Source: Terrabacter tumescens (GTDB lineage Bacteria > Actinomycetota > Actinomycetes > Actinomycetales > Dermatophilaceae). Taken from it: DNA of 64,000 nt. Where the stretch lies: assembly GCF_014646815.1 (NCBI RefSeq), contig NZ_BMNZ01000002.1, positions 124,001 to 188,000 on the forward strand, in the 5' to 3' direction. Positions 1 to 8,317 of this stretch are shown piece by piece. The number at the start of each line of letters is the position of its first letter. Positions within the stretch are counted from its first letter, which is position 1. The notes under the pieces are model-generated. The model was not told where the DNA came from and did no database searches. It saw only the letters and a program-made list of their open reading frames with translations. Position numbers and translations under genes: made by a program.

Positions 1-506
1 GCGTGCCCGCCCGCACCCTGACCCGTCTGCACATGGACCCGGAGGGCCCCTCGCCCGCCGTCTCGGACGGGACCCTGCTCGGCGAGCTCGGTGACGCGGC
101 CATCGACACGATCCTCGAGCAGGTCGGGCCCGGCTCCACCTCGTCGCTGCTCTCGGCCGAGCTGCGGCAGCTCGGGGGCGCGCTCGGCCGGGCACCCGAG
201 GGCCACGGTGCCCTCGCGACGATCGACGCGGCATACGCAGGCTTCGCTGTCGCGATCGCGGCCACCCCGGAGATGGCGATGCAGGGGCAGCTCGACGCCC
301 ACCAGTTCACGGCGGCGCTCGAGCCGTGGTCGACGGGCCGCAGCTACCTCAACTTCGCCGAGAACGCGGTCGACGCCCGCACGGGCTACACCGAGTCGGC
401 GTGGCTGCAGCTCAAGGGCATCCGGTCGGCCTACGACCCGGACGACCGCTTCCTCGCCAACCACCGCGTGCCGCGCCTCTTCGAGGACGGCAAGGTCACC
501 GCCTGA
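1..506 (+). CDS. FAD-linked oxidase (berberine-bridge type), C-terminal part
   Basis: This is the last 167 residues of a gene that begins before the window. The end of the protein, with SYLNFAE followed by W..L..I...YDPDDRF and NH, is the typical C-terminal berberine/berberine-like segment of FAD-dependent oxidases of the GlcD/BBE class, where the Asn-Phe and final Asn-His region shapes the active site beside FAD. The FAD-binding half is not visible, so substrate cannot be judged. The reading frame is open from the first base and ends at TGA 504-506, followed within 20 bases by a long perfect hairpin. Confidence 0.75.
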   Translation, partial: VPARTLTRLHMDPEGPSPAVSDGTLLGELGDAAIDTILEQVGPGSTSSLLSAELRQLGGALGRAPEGHGALATIDAAYAGFAVAIAATPEMAMQGQLDAHQFTAALEPWSTGRSYLNFAENAVDARTGYTESAWLQLKGIRSAYDPDDRFLANHRVPRLFEDGKVTA

Positions 507-521
507 CCCGGCGGACCCTGT

Positions 522-565
522 TCGAGGTGATCCCGGCACCGACGACGGTGCCGGGATCACCTCGA
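522..565 (+). terminator. Strong hairpin after the FAD-oxidase gene
   Basis: Perfect 19-bp inverted repeat (522-540 with 547-565) around a 6-base loop, starting 16 bases after the stop codon. There is no U-run, as is common in high-GC actinobacteria. It ends 27 bases before the next gene, so it probably separates the two transcripts. Confidence 0.75.
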
Positions 566-592
566 TCCCGAGGCGTGGGTGAGAATCAGGGC

Positions 593-1816
593 ATGACACA
601 TCCCGGCTACGACGTCGACCGGATCCGGTGGCACTTCCCGGCCCTGCGCGAGGGCGCCGCGCACTTCGACGGACCCGGCGGGTCCCAGGTGCCCGACACC
701 GTCGCGACCGCCGTCGTCGAGACCCTGACCTCGGCCATCTCGAACCGCGGCACGGTGACACCGGCCGAGCGTCGCGCCGACCGCATCGTCGTCGAGGCCC
801 GAGCGGCGATGGGCGACCTGCTCGCCATGGACCCGCGCGGCATCGTCTTCGGGCGGTCCGCGACCGAGCTGACCTTCCACCTGGCCCGCACCCTGTCCAA
901 GGACTGGGGCCCGGGCGACGAGGTCGTCGTCAGCCGCCTCGACCACGACGCCAACATCCGCCCCTGGGTGCTGGCGGCCGAGGCCGTCGGCGCCACCGTG
1001 CGCGGGGCCGACTTCGACCCGGCGACCGGCGAGCTGGCCCCGGAGGCGTTCGCGGCCGTCGTCACGGACCACACCCGGCTCGTCGCCGTGACCGCCGCCA
1101 GCAACCTCATCGGCACGCGCCCCGACCTCCCGGCCATCGCCGAGATCGCCCACGCCGCAGGGGCGCTCGTCTGGGTCGACGGCGTGCATGCGACGGCCCA
1201 CGTGCTCACCGACGTGCCGGCGAGCGGCGCCGACTTCTGGGTGTGCTCGCCCTACAAGTTTCTCGGCCCCCACCTCGGCGTGCTCGCGGCCTCACCCGAG
1301 CTGCTCGAGTCGCTGCACCCCGACAAGCTCGTCCCGTCGTCCGACGCCGTCCCCGAGCGGTATGAGCTCGGGACGCTGCCCTACGAGCTGCTCGCGGGCA
1401 CGACCGCAGCCGTCGACTTCCTCGCCGACCTCGCCCTGACCGACCCCTCGCTCCCACGCCGCGAGCGCCTCGTCGCCTCCTTCGCCGCGCTCGAGGAGCA
1501 CGAGGACGGCCTGCTCGCCACGCTGGAGGAGCGGCTGCGCGCGATCCCCGGCCTCACGGCATACAGCACCGCGAAGCACCGGACGCCGACCCTGCTCGTC
1601 ACCGTCGAGGGACGCGACCCGCAGGAGCTGCGCGCGGCCCTCGCGGAGCGCGGCGTCAACGCGCCGGCCGGCCACTTCTACGCCTGGGACTGCAGCCACC
1701 ATCTCGGGCTGGGCGCTACCGGCGGTCTGCGGATGGGCCTCGCGCCCTACACGAACGCCGACGACATCGACCGGCTGGCCACCGGCCTCGAGGAGATCTG
1801 CGGGGGCGAGCGGTGA
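593..1816 (+). CDS. Cysteine desulfurase-like PLP aminotransferase (class V)
   Basis: A 407-residue fold-type I PLP enzyme of aminotransferase class V, closest in layout to the cysteine-desulfurase-like VC1184 subfamily: it opens with an FDGPGGSQVP block, has WVDGVHATAH carrying the PLP-ring Asp, and the Schiff-base Lys222 in SPYKFLGPH. The subfamily is related to SufS/CsdA but its true substrate is not established, and there are no Suf genes nearby. The ATG at 593 follows a purine-rich stretch; longer in-frame starts would run through the hairpin upstream. The stop overlaps the start of the next gene (GTGA), so the two are probably translated together. Confidence 0.85.
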   Translation: MTHPGYDVDRIRWHFPALREGAAHFDGPGGSQVPDTVATAVVETLTSAISNRGTVTPAERRADRIVVEARAAMGDLLAMDPRGIVFGRSATELTFHLARTLSKDWGPGDEVVVSRLDHDANIRPWVLAAEAVGATVRGADFDPATGELAPEAFAAVVTDHTRLVAVTAASNLIGTRPDLPAIAEIAHAAGALVWVDGVHATAHVLTDVPASGADFWVCSPYKFLGPHLGVLAASPELLESLHPDKLVPSSDAVPERYELGTLPYELLAGTTAAVDFLADLALTDPSLPRRERLVASFAALEEHEDGLLATLEERLRAIPGLTAYSTAKHRTPTLLVTVEGRDPQELRAALAERGVNAPAGHFYAWDCSHHLGLGATGGLRMGLAPYTNADDIDRLATGLEEICGGER

Positions 1817-2310
1817 GCCGCCCGGTGCCGCTGCCGGCCGGTCCCGGCCAGGAGTCCGTCTGGGACTACCCGCGGCCGCCCGCCGTCGACCCGAGCGGCG
1901 AGCTCGTCGAGGTCCACCTCGGCGGGGAGGTCGTGGCGCGCACCCGGTCGGCGCTGCGGGTGCTGGAGACGAGCCACCCGCCGACGTACTACCTGCCCCT
2001 CGACGCCTTCGTCGACGGCGCGCTCGTGCCCGTCGAGGGCAGCACCGTGTGCGAGTGGAAGGGTCGCGCGGCCTACTACGACCTCGTCGGTGGCGGCCGG
2101 CGCGCGGCCCGCGCCGCGTGGACCTATCCCGAGCCCGTGCCGACGTATGCCGTCCTGGCCGGTCACGTCGCCGTCATGCCCGGGCTCGTCGACGGCTGCT
2201 TCGTCGACGGCGAGCAGGTGCGCGCGCAGGACGGCGGCTTCTACGGCGGGTGGATCACCGACCGGGTGGTCGGGCCGTTCAAGGGCGGGCCCGGCTCCTG
2301 GGGCTGGTGA
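1813..2310 (+). CDS. DUF427 family protein
   Basis: A 165-residue soluble protein with the DUF427 (nucleotidyltransferase-associated, Mth938-like beta fold) pattern: SVWDYPRPP near residue 15, a central CEWKG.A.YYDL block and a late AWTYPEP....GHVA segment. Proteins of this family are widespread in actinobacteria and have no proven function. The GTG start overlaps the preceding stop by four bases, so it probably works with or is co-expressed with the PLP enzyme. The gene ends directly before the repeat array. Confidence 0.85.
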   Translation: MSRPVPLPAGPGQESVWDYPRPPAVDPSGELVEVHLGGEVVARTRSALRVLETSHPPTYYLPLDAFVDGALVPVEGSTVCEWKGRAAYYDLVGGGRRAARAAWTYPEPVPTYAVLAGHVAVMPGLVDGCFVDGEQVRAQDGGFYGGWITDRVVGPFKGGPGSWGW

Positions 2311-2321
2311 CGCCAACCCCG

Positions 2322-2533
2322 AATCGAGTGCCCACTTGCCGACGCCGACCCCTGGTCGAGTGCCCACTTCGCGACACCCACGTCTCAACGAGTGCCCATT
2401 CCGACGCCATTCGGCGCCCCGTTTGGTCGAATGCCGTCTTTCCGACGTCGGGAACTGAGCACCGATGTGCAGGGCGCGTCGGGAACTGAGCACTCGACGA
2501 GGTAGGACCGTCGAGAAGTGGGCACTCGACGAG
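2322..2533. repeat. Head-to-head array of degenerate ~23-bp repeats between convergent genes
   Basis: Seven related units occupy this gap. Four run forward (about 2322, 2354, 2386 and 2425; consensus GTCGAGTGCCCACTTCCGAC) and three run in reverse (about 2446, 2477 and 2509). Spacing within each half is 31-32 bp, except one step of 39. The halves meet at the palindromic centre around 2443-2452. Units differ at several positions. The array sits exactly between two convergent genes, as REP/BIME elements often do. It is not a CRISPR: spacers are only about 9 bp and repeats are divergent. Confidence 0.7.
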
Positions 2534-2550
2534 GCAGGGGCTTGAGCGGG

Positions 2551-3045
2551 TCAGCGCGGGACCGGCTCGATGCGCGCCTCGACGACCTCGCCGTCGCGCA
2601 GGTCGAGCAGCGCGACGGTGCCGACCGGCTGTCGCCGCTTGTCGGTCGGCGACCCCGGGTTGAGGATGCGCAGCCCGTCGCCGGTCTGATCGAGCGGGAT
2701 GTGCGAGTGGCCGAAGACGACGAGGTCGGCGGTCGGGAAGCGCCGTCGCAGGCGTGCGGTGCGCCCCTGCTTGGCCCCGCTGTCGTGGACCATCCCGATG
2801 CGCACGCCCTCGAGCTCGATCTCGAGCGTCTCCAGGGCACCCCAGGCAGCGACCTCGGGCACGTCGTTGTTGCCCATCACCACGTGCACGGGCGCGTGGC
2901 CGGCGAGCAGGTCGAGCACGTCGGGCGTGCACACGTCGCCGGCGTGCAGGATGACGTCGGCCGCGTCGAGGTGCGGCAGCAGCGCGGGCGGGCAGGCCTT
3001 CCAGTGCCGCGGCGCGTGGGTGTCCGACAGGACGAGGACCCTCAC
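2551..3045 (-). CDS. YfcE/MJ0936-type metallophosphoesterase
   Basis: A 164-residue calcineurin-fold phosphodiesterase. The metal-binding motifs are in order: SDTH (residues 7-10), AGDVC, GNND, and VFGHSHIP with NPGSP near the end. This matches the small MJ0936/YfcE family of bacterial phosphodiesterases acting on unknown phosphodiesters, with two divalent metals. The GTG start at 3045 gives the family's usual length, with the first beta strand VRVLVLSDTH at the very N-terminus; a longer in-frame version would add unrelated residues. It overlaps the upstream EVE-domain gene by four bases (GTGA), so the two form an operon. Confidence 0.88.
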   Translation of the reverse strand: MRVLVLSDTHAPRHWKACPPALLPHLDAADVILHAGDVCTPDVLDLLAGHAPVHVVMGNNDVPEVAAWGALETLEIELEGVRIGMVHDSGAKQGRTARLRRRFPTADLVVFGHSHIPLDQTGDGLRILNPGSPTDKRRQPVGTVALLDLRDGEVVEARIEPVPR

Positions 3046-3593
3046 GACGTCGCCTCGACGGCTGCGGCCGACGCGGCCGATGGGACCGATGGGACCGCCG
3101 GCCACGGCGGCAGCAACGGCTCGAGCGCGCGCAGCTGGTCGCGTGTCACGAACGAGGGGTTGGCCATGAACGGCTGTCGCTGCACCTCGAGGCTGTCGAT
3201 GCCGACGGACCGCAGCTCGGCGTCCTCCACGGGCTCTTCGAGCAGCTCGACGTCGACCCGGACGCGCACCCGCACGGTGCCGGCGTCGGCGGCGGTGCGC
3301 CAGTGCACCTGCGACGACTCCGTCCAGGGCTCGACCTCGGACACCGTGTGCCCGAGTCCCCAGATCCCGCGATAGAGGCCCTCACGGCCGTCGCCCGAGA
3401 CCCAGAAGAGCGCCTTGTCCCCAGGGGCGAGCAGACGAGTCCGGTAGCTGGGGTGGACGGCCCACGACGTCAGCCTCCGCTCACCCGTGTCGAGCAGGCC
3501 TCTCAGGTCCCACAGCGCCGGGTTGCACTTGAGCACCCACGCCCCGAGACGCTCCCGGTCGACGGCCCTGCCGTTGCGCACGCCTGTTGCCAT
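3042..3593 (-). CDS. EVE domain protein
   Basis: A 183-residue protein with the PUA-like EVE fold. An early Trp-Val-Leu-Lys strand is followed by a W.VHPSYR...L.PGDKALFWVSG block and a W.LG...E strand, the arrangement seen in EVE proteins that bind modified bases in DNA or RNA. The C-terminal third (NPSFVTRDQ) resembles the helical end of ASCH/EVE proteins. Function is unknown. It overlaps the downstream phosphodiesterase gene by GTGA. A direct repeat of CTCCCTACCCG just upstream (about 3600-3621) lies where its ribosome site should be. Confidence 0.75.
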   Translation of the reverse strand: MATGVRNGRAVDRERLGAWVLKCNPALWDLRGLLDTGERRLTSWAVHPSYRTRLLAPGDKALFWVSGDGREGLYRGIWGLGHTVSEVEPWTESSQVHWRTAADAGTVRVRVRVDVELLEEPVEDAELRSVGIDSLEVQRQPFMANPSFVTRDQLRALEPLLPPWPAVPSVPSAASAAAVEATS

Positions 3594-3613
3594 GCCCGCT
3601 CCCTACCCGCTCC

Positions 3614-4579
3614 CTACCCGCGGACGCGCTCGAGCACCTCGCGGACGGTGGCCTCGACGAGCGCCACCTTGTAGCCCGTCTCGGGCAGCGGGTTGGCGCC
3701 CTGCGCGGCCGACGCCGCGGCCCGCGCCACCGTGTCGTCGTCCAGCGTCGACCCGGTGAGCAGGGCCTCGACCGCGGCGAGCCGCAGGGGGACCGGGGCC
3801 ACCCCGCCGATCGCCACGCCGCACGACGTGACCGTGCCGGCGTCGTCACGGACCACCCGGACGACCGCCTCGACCAGCGGCCACTCGGCCTCGAAGCGGC
3901 TGATCGAGCGGAAGTAGGCCGCCTGCTCGCCCGGCGCCGGCGGTGGCAGCACGACCCGGGTCAGCACCTCGTCGTCGGCGAGCAGGTGGTCGCGGGTCGG
4001 GTCGGAGCCGTCTCCGAGGACCTCACCCACCGCGAGACCGTCACGCTGCGTCGTGTCGACGGTGGCGGCATACGTCAGCAGGGCCATCGCGAGGGACGAC
4101 GGGTGCGGGTGCACGCACGGCGCCGTGTCGAAGACGTTGCCGTAGAGGTGCCGACCGTCGCGCGCCGGGCAGGAGTCGCCGCCGGACTTGAAGCACGACG
4201 TGTGCGGGTGGCGGAAGTACCAGCAGCGGGTGCGCTGGAGCAGGTTGCCGCCGATGGTCGCCGCGGTGCGGACCTGGGGCGTCGCGAGGCCACCTGCCGT
4301 GAGGGCGAGCGCCGGGTAGTCGCCGGCAAGGTCGCGCGCCAGGGCCGCGACGGTCACGCCGGCGCCGAGGGTGGTGCCGTCGTCGGTGCGCTCGACCGCG
4401 GCGAAGCCGGGCACACCCGTGAGGTCGAGGATGTGGGGCGTGGCACCGGTGGTGCGCAGGCGCTCCTGGAGGTCGGTGCCGCCGGCGCGGTAGGCGAACT
4501 CGCCCGTACCGTCGGGCCCGTCGAGCCCGTCGAGCCCGTCGGGCCGCTGGTCGTATGCCGTGAGGATCGTGACGCTCAT
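3614..4579 (-). CDS. Molybdenum hydroxylase FAD subunit with PaoB-like Fe-S insertion
   Basis: A 321-residue FAD-binding subunit of a xanthine-dehydrogenase-family enzyme. It has the AGGTDL phosphate-binding motif (residues 32-37), TIGGNLLQ (108-115) and the CO-dehydrogenase flavoprotein C-terminal domain. Four cysteines, C119, C129, C137 and C155, sit in the loop where E. coli PaoB carries an extra [4Fe-4S] cluster, so the subunit is of the PaoABC aldehyde-oxidoreductase type. The start at 4579 overlaps the upstream catalytic gene by ATGA. Electrons would pass from the Mo site through 2Fe-2S clusters to FAD. A short DG-L repeat (DGLDGLDGPDG) lies near the N-terminus. Confidence 0.88.
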   Translation of the reverse strand: MSVTILTAYDQRPDGLDGLDGPDGTGEFAYRAGGTDLQERLRTTGATPHILDLTGVPGFAAVERTDDGTTLGAGVTVAALARDLAGDYPALALTAGGLATPQVRTAATIGGNLLQRTRCWYFRHPHTSCFKSGGDSCPARDGRHLYGNVFDTAPCVHPHPSSLAMALLTYAATVDTTQRDGLAVGEVLGDGSDPTRDHLLADDEVLTRVVLPPPAPGEQAAYFRSISRFEAEWPLVEAVVRVVRDDAGTVTSCGVAIGGVAPVPLRLAAVEALLTGSTLDDDTVARAAASAAQGANPLPETGYKVALVEATVREVLERVRG

Positions 4580-7203
4580 CGCGCACCCCCTGCCCGCAGC
4601 CCCTCGAGCAGCCGGTCGGGTCGCACGGGAAGGGTGAGCGGGCGCCAGCCGGTGGCGTTGAAGATGGCGTTGCCGACCGACGCAGCGGGGCTGATCGTCG
4701 CGACCTCGCCGAGCCCGACGCCACCGCCGGGCACGCGGTCCCAGCCGTCCTCGTGGAAGTGGATGTCGATCTCCGGGGTGTCGCCGAGCTGCGGGATGCG
4801 GTAGTCCTCGAGGTTGGCCGTCAGGGTCAGTCCGGTGTGCGGGTCGAGCACCTGGTTCTCGTAGAGCGCGAGGCCGATGCCCTGGATGACCGAGCCCTCG
4901 CACTGGCTGCGGGCGAGGACGGGGGCGTGGATGCGGCCGACGGCGATGCCGCCGTGGACGCGGAGCACTCGGGTCTTCCCGGTGCGGGTGTCGACCTCGA
5001 CCTCGCTGACGTGCACGGCTGCCGAGAAGCCGCGGCCGACCTGGATGCCGCCCATCGTCACGGGCACGGCGCGCATGCCGCGGTCGCCGCCGCGCTTGGC
5101 CGTGGCCGAGACCCCGTCGGGGGCGCCGGCGAGATCGGTGCCGATGCGGGCGCGCAGGCTCGTGGCGGCGTCGACGGCGGTCGACCACAGCGAGACCGTC
5201 GTGCGGCTGCCACCCGAGGCTGGCCCGTGGGTCGCGCCGCTGTTCGCGAGCCCGAGCCGCACGTCCACCGCGGTCGGCTCGACGTCGAACACGCCGGCGA
5301 CGGCCCGTGCGAGCACCGTGCGGCTGCCGGTCCCCATGTCCTGGACCGCGGTCGACACGACGAGGCGCCCCGCCTCGACCCGGACGACGACCTCGCAGTC
5401 GGGGTCGACGAAGTACATCCAGTTGCCCGCCGCGACACCGACGCCGCGACGGTAGCGGCCGGTCTGGCTGCCCGTCGCCGGGCGGCCCTGCCACGTCGGG
5501 AGCGCCGACGCCCAGCGGTAGAGCGCCTGCCGCTTGGGGTTGCCGTCCCACTGCGCGCGCAGCTCGATGGGGTCGCGGCCGAAGCGGTGCGCGGTCTCGT
5601 CGACGGTCTGCTCGAGCGCCCACGCGATGGTCGGGCCGCCGGGGCCGCGGAACGGCGCACCGGGCGGGGCGTTCGTGACGACGTCGACGTCACGGGCCAG
5701 GCGCGGCGTGCGGTCGTAGAGGAACATCGCGAGCGCCGCGACGCTGTTGCCGACGGCGATGCCGGCGTGGCTGTCGGTGTCGACGGTGAGCGCCCGCACG
5801 GCCTGGGTGTCGTCGTCGACGAGCAGGGACACCCGGGAGCGGCTGCCGGGGCGGTTGCCCGTGCCGGTCAGCTCCTCGTGCCGGTCGAGGACGAGTCGCA
5901 CGGGACGACGGCTCAGACGGCTCAGCGAGATGGCGGCGACGGCCTCCATCGTCAGGCCGAGCTTGGCGCCGAAGCCGCCGCCGACGTGCTCGGCCACGAC
6001 CTCGACGTGCGTCGGGTCGAGGTCGAAGTGGTCGGCGATCTCGAGGCGCATCGCTGCGACGCCCTGGGTGCTGAGCCACACCCGGAGGTACTGCGGGTCG
6101 CTCCAGTCGGCGACGCACGCGTGCGGCTCGAAGGCGGTGTGCAGCTGCGCCGCCGTGTGGAACTCGAGCTCGACCAGGCCCTTGCGCCCCTCGGAGCGCG
6201 CCGACCGGATGCGGCGCTTGGCGAGGGTGCCGAGGAACGGGGCGCGCGACGGCCCGTGGACGTTGCCGTCCCACGGCGCCGGCATCGGCGCGCCCTCGCT
6301 CGCCGTCGGCGCCTCCTTGCGGTCGGCCTTGGTGGCGTAGACGAGCGGCGCCCCGGGACGCGCGGCCTCGTCGGGGTCGATGACGAACGGCTCCGGCGTG
6401 AACGGCACCGCCAGCTCACGGGCGAGACGTCGCGCCTCGGCCTGCGTCTCGGCGGCCACGACGGCGATCGGCTGCCCGGCCCACCGGACGCGGCGGTCCT
6501 CGCCCAGCACGTCGATGCCGAGGACGCCGTCCGGGAAGGTGATCGGACCGACGACCCCCGCAGCGTGGTCCGACCGGCGGATCGCGGCGTGGAGCATCCC
6601 CGGCCGCACGACGTCGGTCGTGTAGACCGCGGCGCCCGTGACCTTGGCCGGCGCCTCCACGCGCTCGACGCGCTCGACGTGCTCGCCGCTGCCCCCGGCA
6701 GCGTCGTGCTCGCCCCGGCACGCGGCGGCCACCGCCCGGTAGATCCCCTCGTAGGCGCCGCACCGGCACAGGTGCCCCGCGAGCGCCTCGGCGACGGCCT
6801 GCCGGTCGGGCTCGTCGGTGCCGTGCTCGGCGCGCCACCGGTCGTGGAAGGCGACGGCGTCGACGACGAAGCCCGGCGTGCAGTAGCCGCACTGGAGCCC
6901 GTCGTGGTGGGCGAACGCGCGCTGCACCGGGTGCAGGTCGTCCCCGCCACCATCATCGCCACCACGACGCGCGATGCCCTCGACCGTCGTGACGCTCGCG
7001 TCGCGCAACCGCGTCGCCGGCGTCAGGCAGCCGAGCACCGGCTCGCCGTCGACGAGCATCGTGCAGGCGCCGCAGACCCCGCTGCCGCAGACGAGCTTCG
7101 TGCCGGTCAGGCCGAGCCCGTCGCGCACGAGGTCCACCGCCGACTCCGTGCCGTCGACCTCGACGACCCGCGTCTCGTCGTTGACCGTGGTGGTGAGCTC
7201 CAT
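4576..7203 (-). CDS. Molybdenum hydroxylase, fused 2Fe-2S and molybdopterin subunits
   Basis: An 875-residue fusion. Residues 1-165 are the small subunit: plant-type 2Fe-2S cysteines 39, 44, 47 and 59, then the second cluster cysteines 105, 108, 146 and 148 (CGYCTPG, CRCG). After a short Gly/Ala linker, residues 180-875 are the molybdopterin-cytosine-dinucleotide catalytic subunit, with the GGGFGAK motif and a GAPFRGPG loop. In PaoABC and most relatives these are separate polypeptides. The AYRCSFR signature of CO dehydrogenase is absent, so an aldehyde or N-heterocycle is the likelier substrate. The FAD subunit follows with ATGA overlap. No XdhC or cofactor genes are seen nearby. Confidence 0.88.
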   Translation of the reverse strand: MELTTTVNDETRVVEVDGTESAVDLVRDGLGLTGTKLVCGSGVCGACTMLVDGEPVLGCLTPATRLRDASVTTVEGIARRGGDDGGGDDLHPVQRAFAHHDGLQCGYCTPGFVVDAVAFHDRWRAEHGTDEPDRQAVAEALAGHLCRCGAYEGIYRAVAAACRGEHDAAGGSGEHVERVERVEAPAKVTGAAVYTTDVVRPGMLHAAIRRSDHAAGVVGPITFPDGVLGIDVLGEDRRVRWAGQPIAVVAAETQAEARRLARELAVPFTPEPFVIDPDEAARPGAPLVYATKADRKEAPTASEGAPMPAPWDGNVHGPSRAPFLGTLAKRRIRSARSEGRKGLVELEFHTAAQLHTAFEPHACVADWSDPQYLRVWLSTQGVAAMRLEIADHFDLDPTHVEVVAEHVGGGFGAKLGLTMEAVAAISLSRLSRRPVRLVLDRHEELTGTGNRPGSRSRVSLLVDDDTQAVRALTVDTDSHAGIAVGNSVAALAMFLYDRTPRLARDVDVVTNAPPGAPFRGPGGPTIAWALEQTVDETAHRFGRDPIELRAQWDGNPKRQALYRWASALPTWQGRPATGSQTGRYRRGVGVAAGNWMYFVDPDCEVVVRVEAGRLVVSTAVQDMGTGSRTVLARAVAGVFDVEPTAVDVRLGLANSGATHGPASGGSRTTVSLWSTAVDAATSLRARIGTDLAGAPDGVSATAKRGGDRGMRAVPVTMGGIQVGRGFSAAVHVSEVEVDTRTGKTRVLRVHGGIAVGRIHAPVLARSQCEGSVIQGIGLALYENQVLDPHTGLTLTANLEDYRIPQLGDTPEIDIHFHEDGWDRVPGGGVGLGEVATISPAASVGNAIFNATGWRPLTLPVRPDRLLEGLRAGGAR

Positions 7204-7323
7204 GAGGACTCCTGCGGTTGCGTCTGGGTCTCGACGAGACGGTGCTCACGACGCTACCTCCGCGACCACCTCCGGCGCGATGATGGTGTCGAGGGCTCGA
7301 CGACTCGACACGAGGAGACGGTC

Positions 7324-8268
7324 ATGCGCATCGCGGTGCTCGGCACGGGCGGGATCGGCGGCTACTTCGGCGGGAGGCTCGCTGCGGCAGGGCACGACGT
7401 CACGTTCCTGGCCCGCGGCGCGCACCTCGAGGCGATCCGCGCCCACGGCCTCGTCGTCACGAGCGTGGCCGGCGACTTCACGGTGCAGCCGGCGCAGGCC
7501 ACCGACGACATCGCCTCGATCGGCGGGGCGGGTCCCGTCGACGTCGTGCTGCTCGCGGTCAAGACGTGGCAGCTCCCCCCGGTGCTGGCGGCGCTGCCGG
7601 CCCTCGTCGGCCCGGGCACGGCGGTGATCACGACGCAGAACGGCGTCGAGGCGCCCGACCAGGTCGCCGACGCCGTCGGGCGCGCGGCCGTGCTGCCCGG
7701 CATCGCCAAGCTCTTCGTCCACATCGAGGACCCCGGCCGCATCACCCACGTGGGCGGGCCCGGGTCGCTCGTGGTCGACGAGTGGTCGGCCACGCCGGGC
7801 GCTCCCTCCGACCGGGTCACCCGGTTGCGCCAGGCGATCGTCGACTCCGGAGCCGCGTCGCCGGTGCCCGAGGACATCTGGGCCGAGCTGTGGTCGAAGA
7901 TGCTCTTCGTCGTGCCGTTCGGCAGCCTCGGAGCCGCCCTCGACGCCACGATCGGCGAGCTGCGGTCCAAGCCGTCCAGCCGTGCGCTCCTCGAGGACGC
8001 GATGCGCGAGGTGGAGGCACTGGCCCGGGCACGCGGCATACGCCTGCCGGATCGCGTCGTCGCGGGCACGATGGCGTTCGTCGACGACCAGCCCGCCGAC
8101 GGGACGACCACCCTGCAGCGCGACCTGCTCGAGGGCCGGCCCTCCGAGCTCGACGCGTGGACGGGCGCGGTCGTGCGCCTCGCGAGCGAGTCGCGCGTGG
8201 ACGTGCCGCTGCACCGGCTGCTCCTCGAGGTGCTCACCGCGCGCCACCCCGGGGCCCTGCTGGGCTGA
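7324..8268 (+). CDS. panE: 2-dehydropantoate 2-reductase family protein
   Basis: A 314-residue ketopantoate reductase (ApbA/PanE) homologue, the NADPH-dependent step to pantoate in CoA synthesis. The N-terminus has the dinucleotide motif GTGGIGGYFGG (residues 7-17). LAVKTWQ and TTQNGVE follow, then the C-terminal helical domain with W..K...V.F (the conserved catalytic Lys segment). The ATG is preceded by GAGGAGAC. It is a stand-alone gene divergent from the molybdenum hydroxylase. Actinobacteria often carry several ApbA-like reductases, so a role in another keto-acid reduction is possible. Confidence 0.85.
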   Translation: MRIAVLGTGGIGGYFGGRLAAAGHDVTFLARGAHLEAIRAHGLVVTSVAGDFTVQPAQATDDIASIGGAGPVDVVLLAVKTWQLPPVLAALPALVGPGTAVITTQNGVEAPDQVADAVGRAAVLPGIAKLFVHIEDPGRITHVGGPGSLVVDEWSATPGAPSDRVTRLRQAIVDSGAASPVPEDIWAELWSKMLFVVPFGSLGAALDATIGELRSKPSSRALLEDAMREVEALARARGIRLPDRVVAGTMAFVDDQPADGTTTLQRDLLEGRPSELDAWTGAVVRLASESRVDVPLHRLLLEVLTARHPGALLG

Positions 8269-8317
8269 GCACACCGACGGCGTATGCCGCGTGCCCGCCT
8301 CCGCGTCGACGCGTCGG

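Noticed and set aside
2322..2533. CRISPR array
   Set aside because: Units diverge, change orientation at the centre and leave only about 9 bases between them. No cas genes are present.
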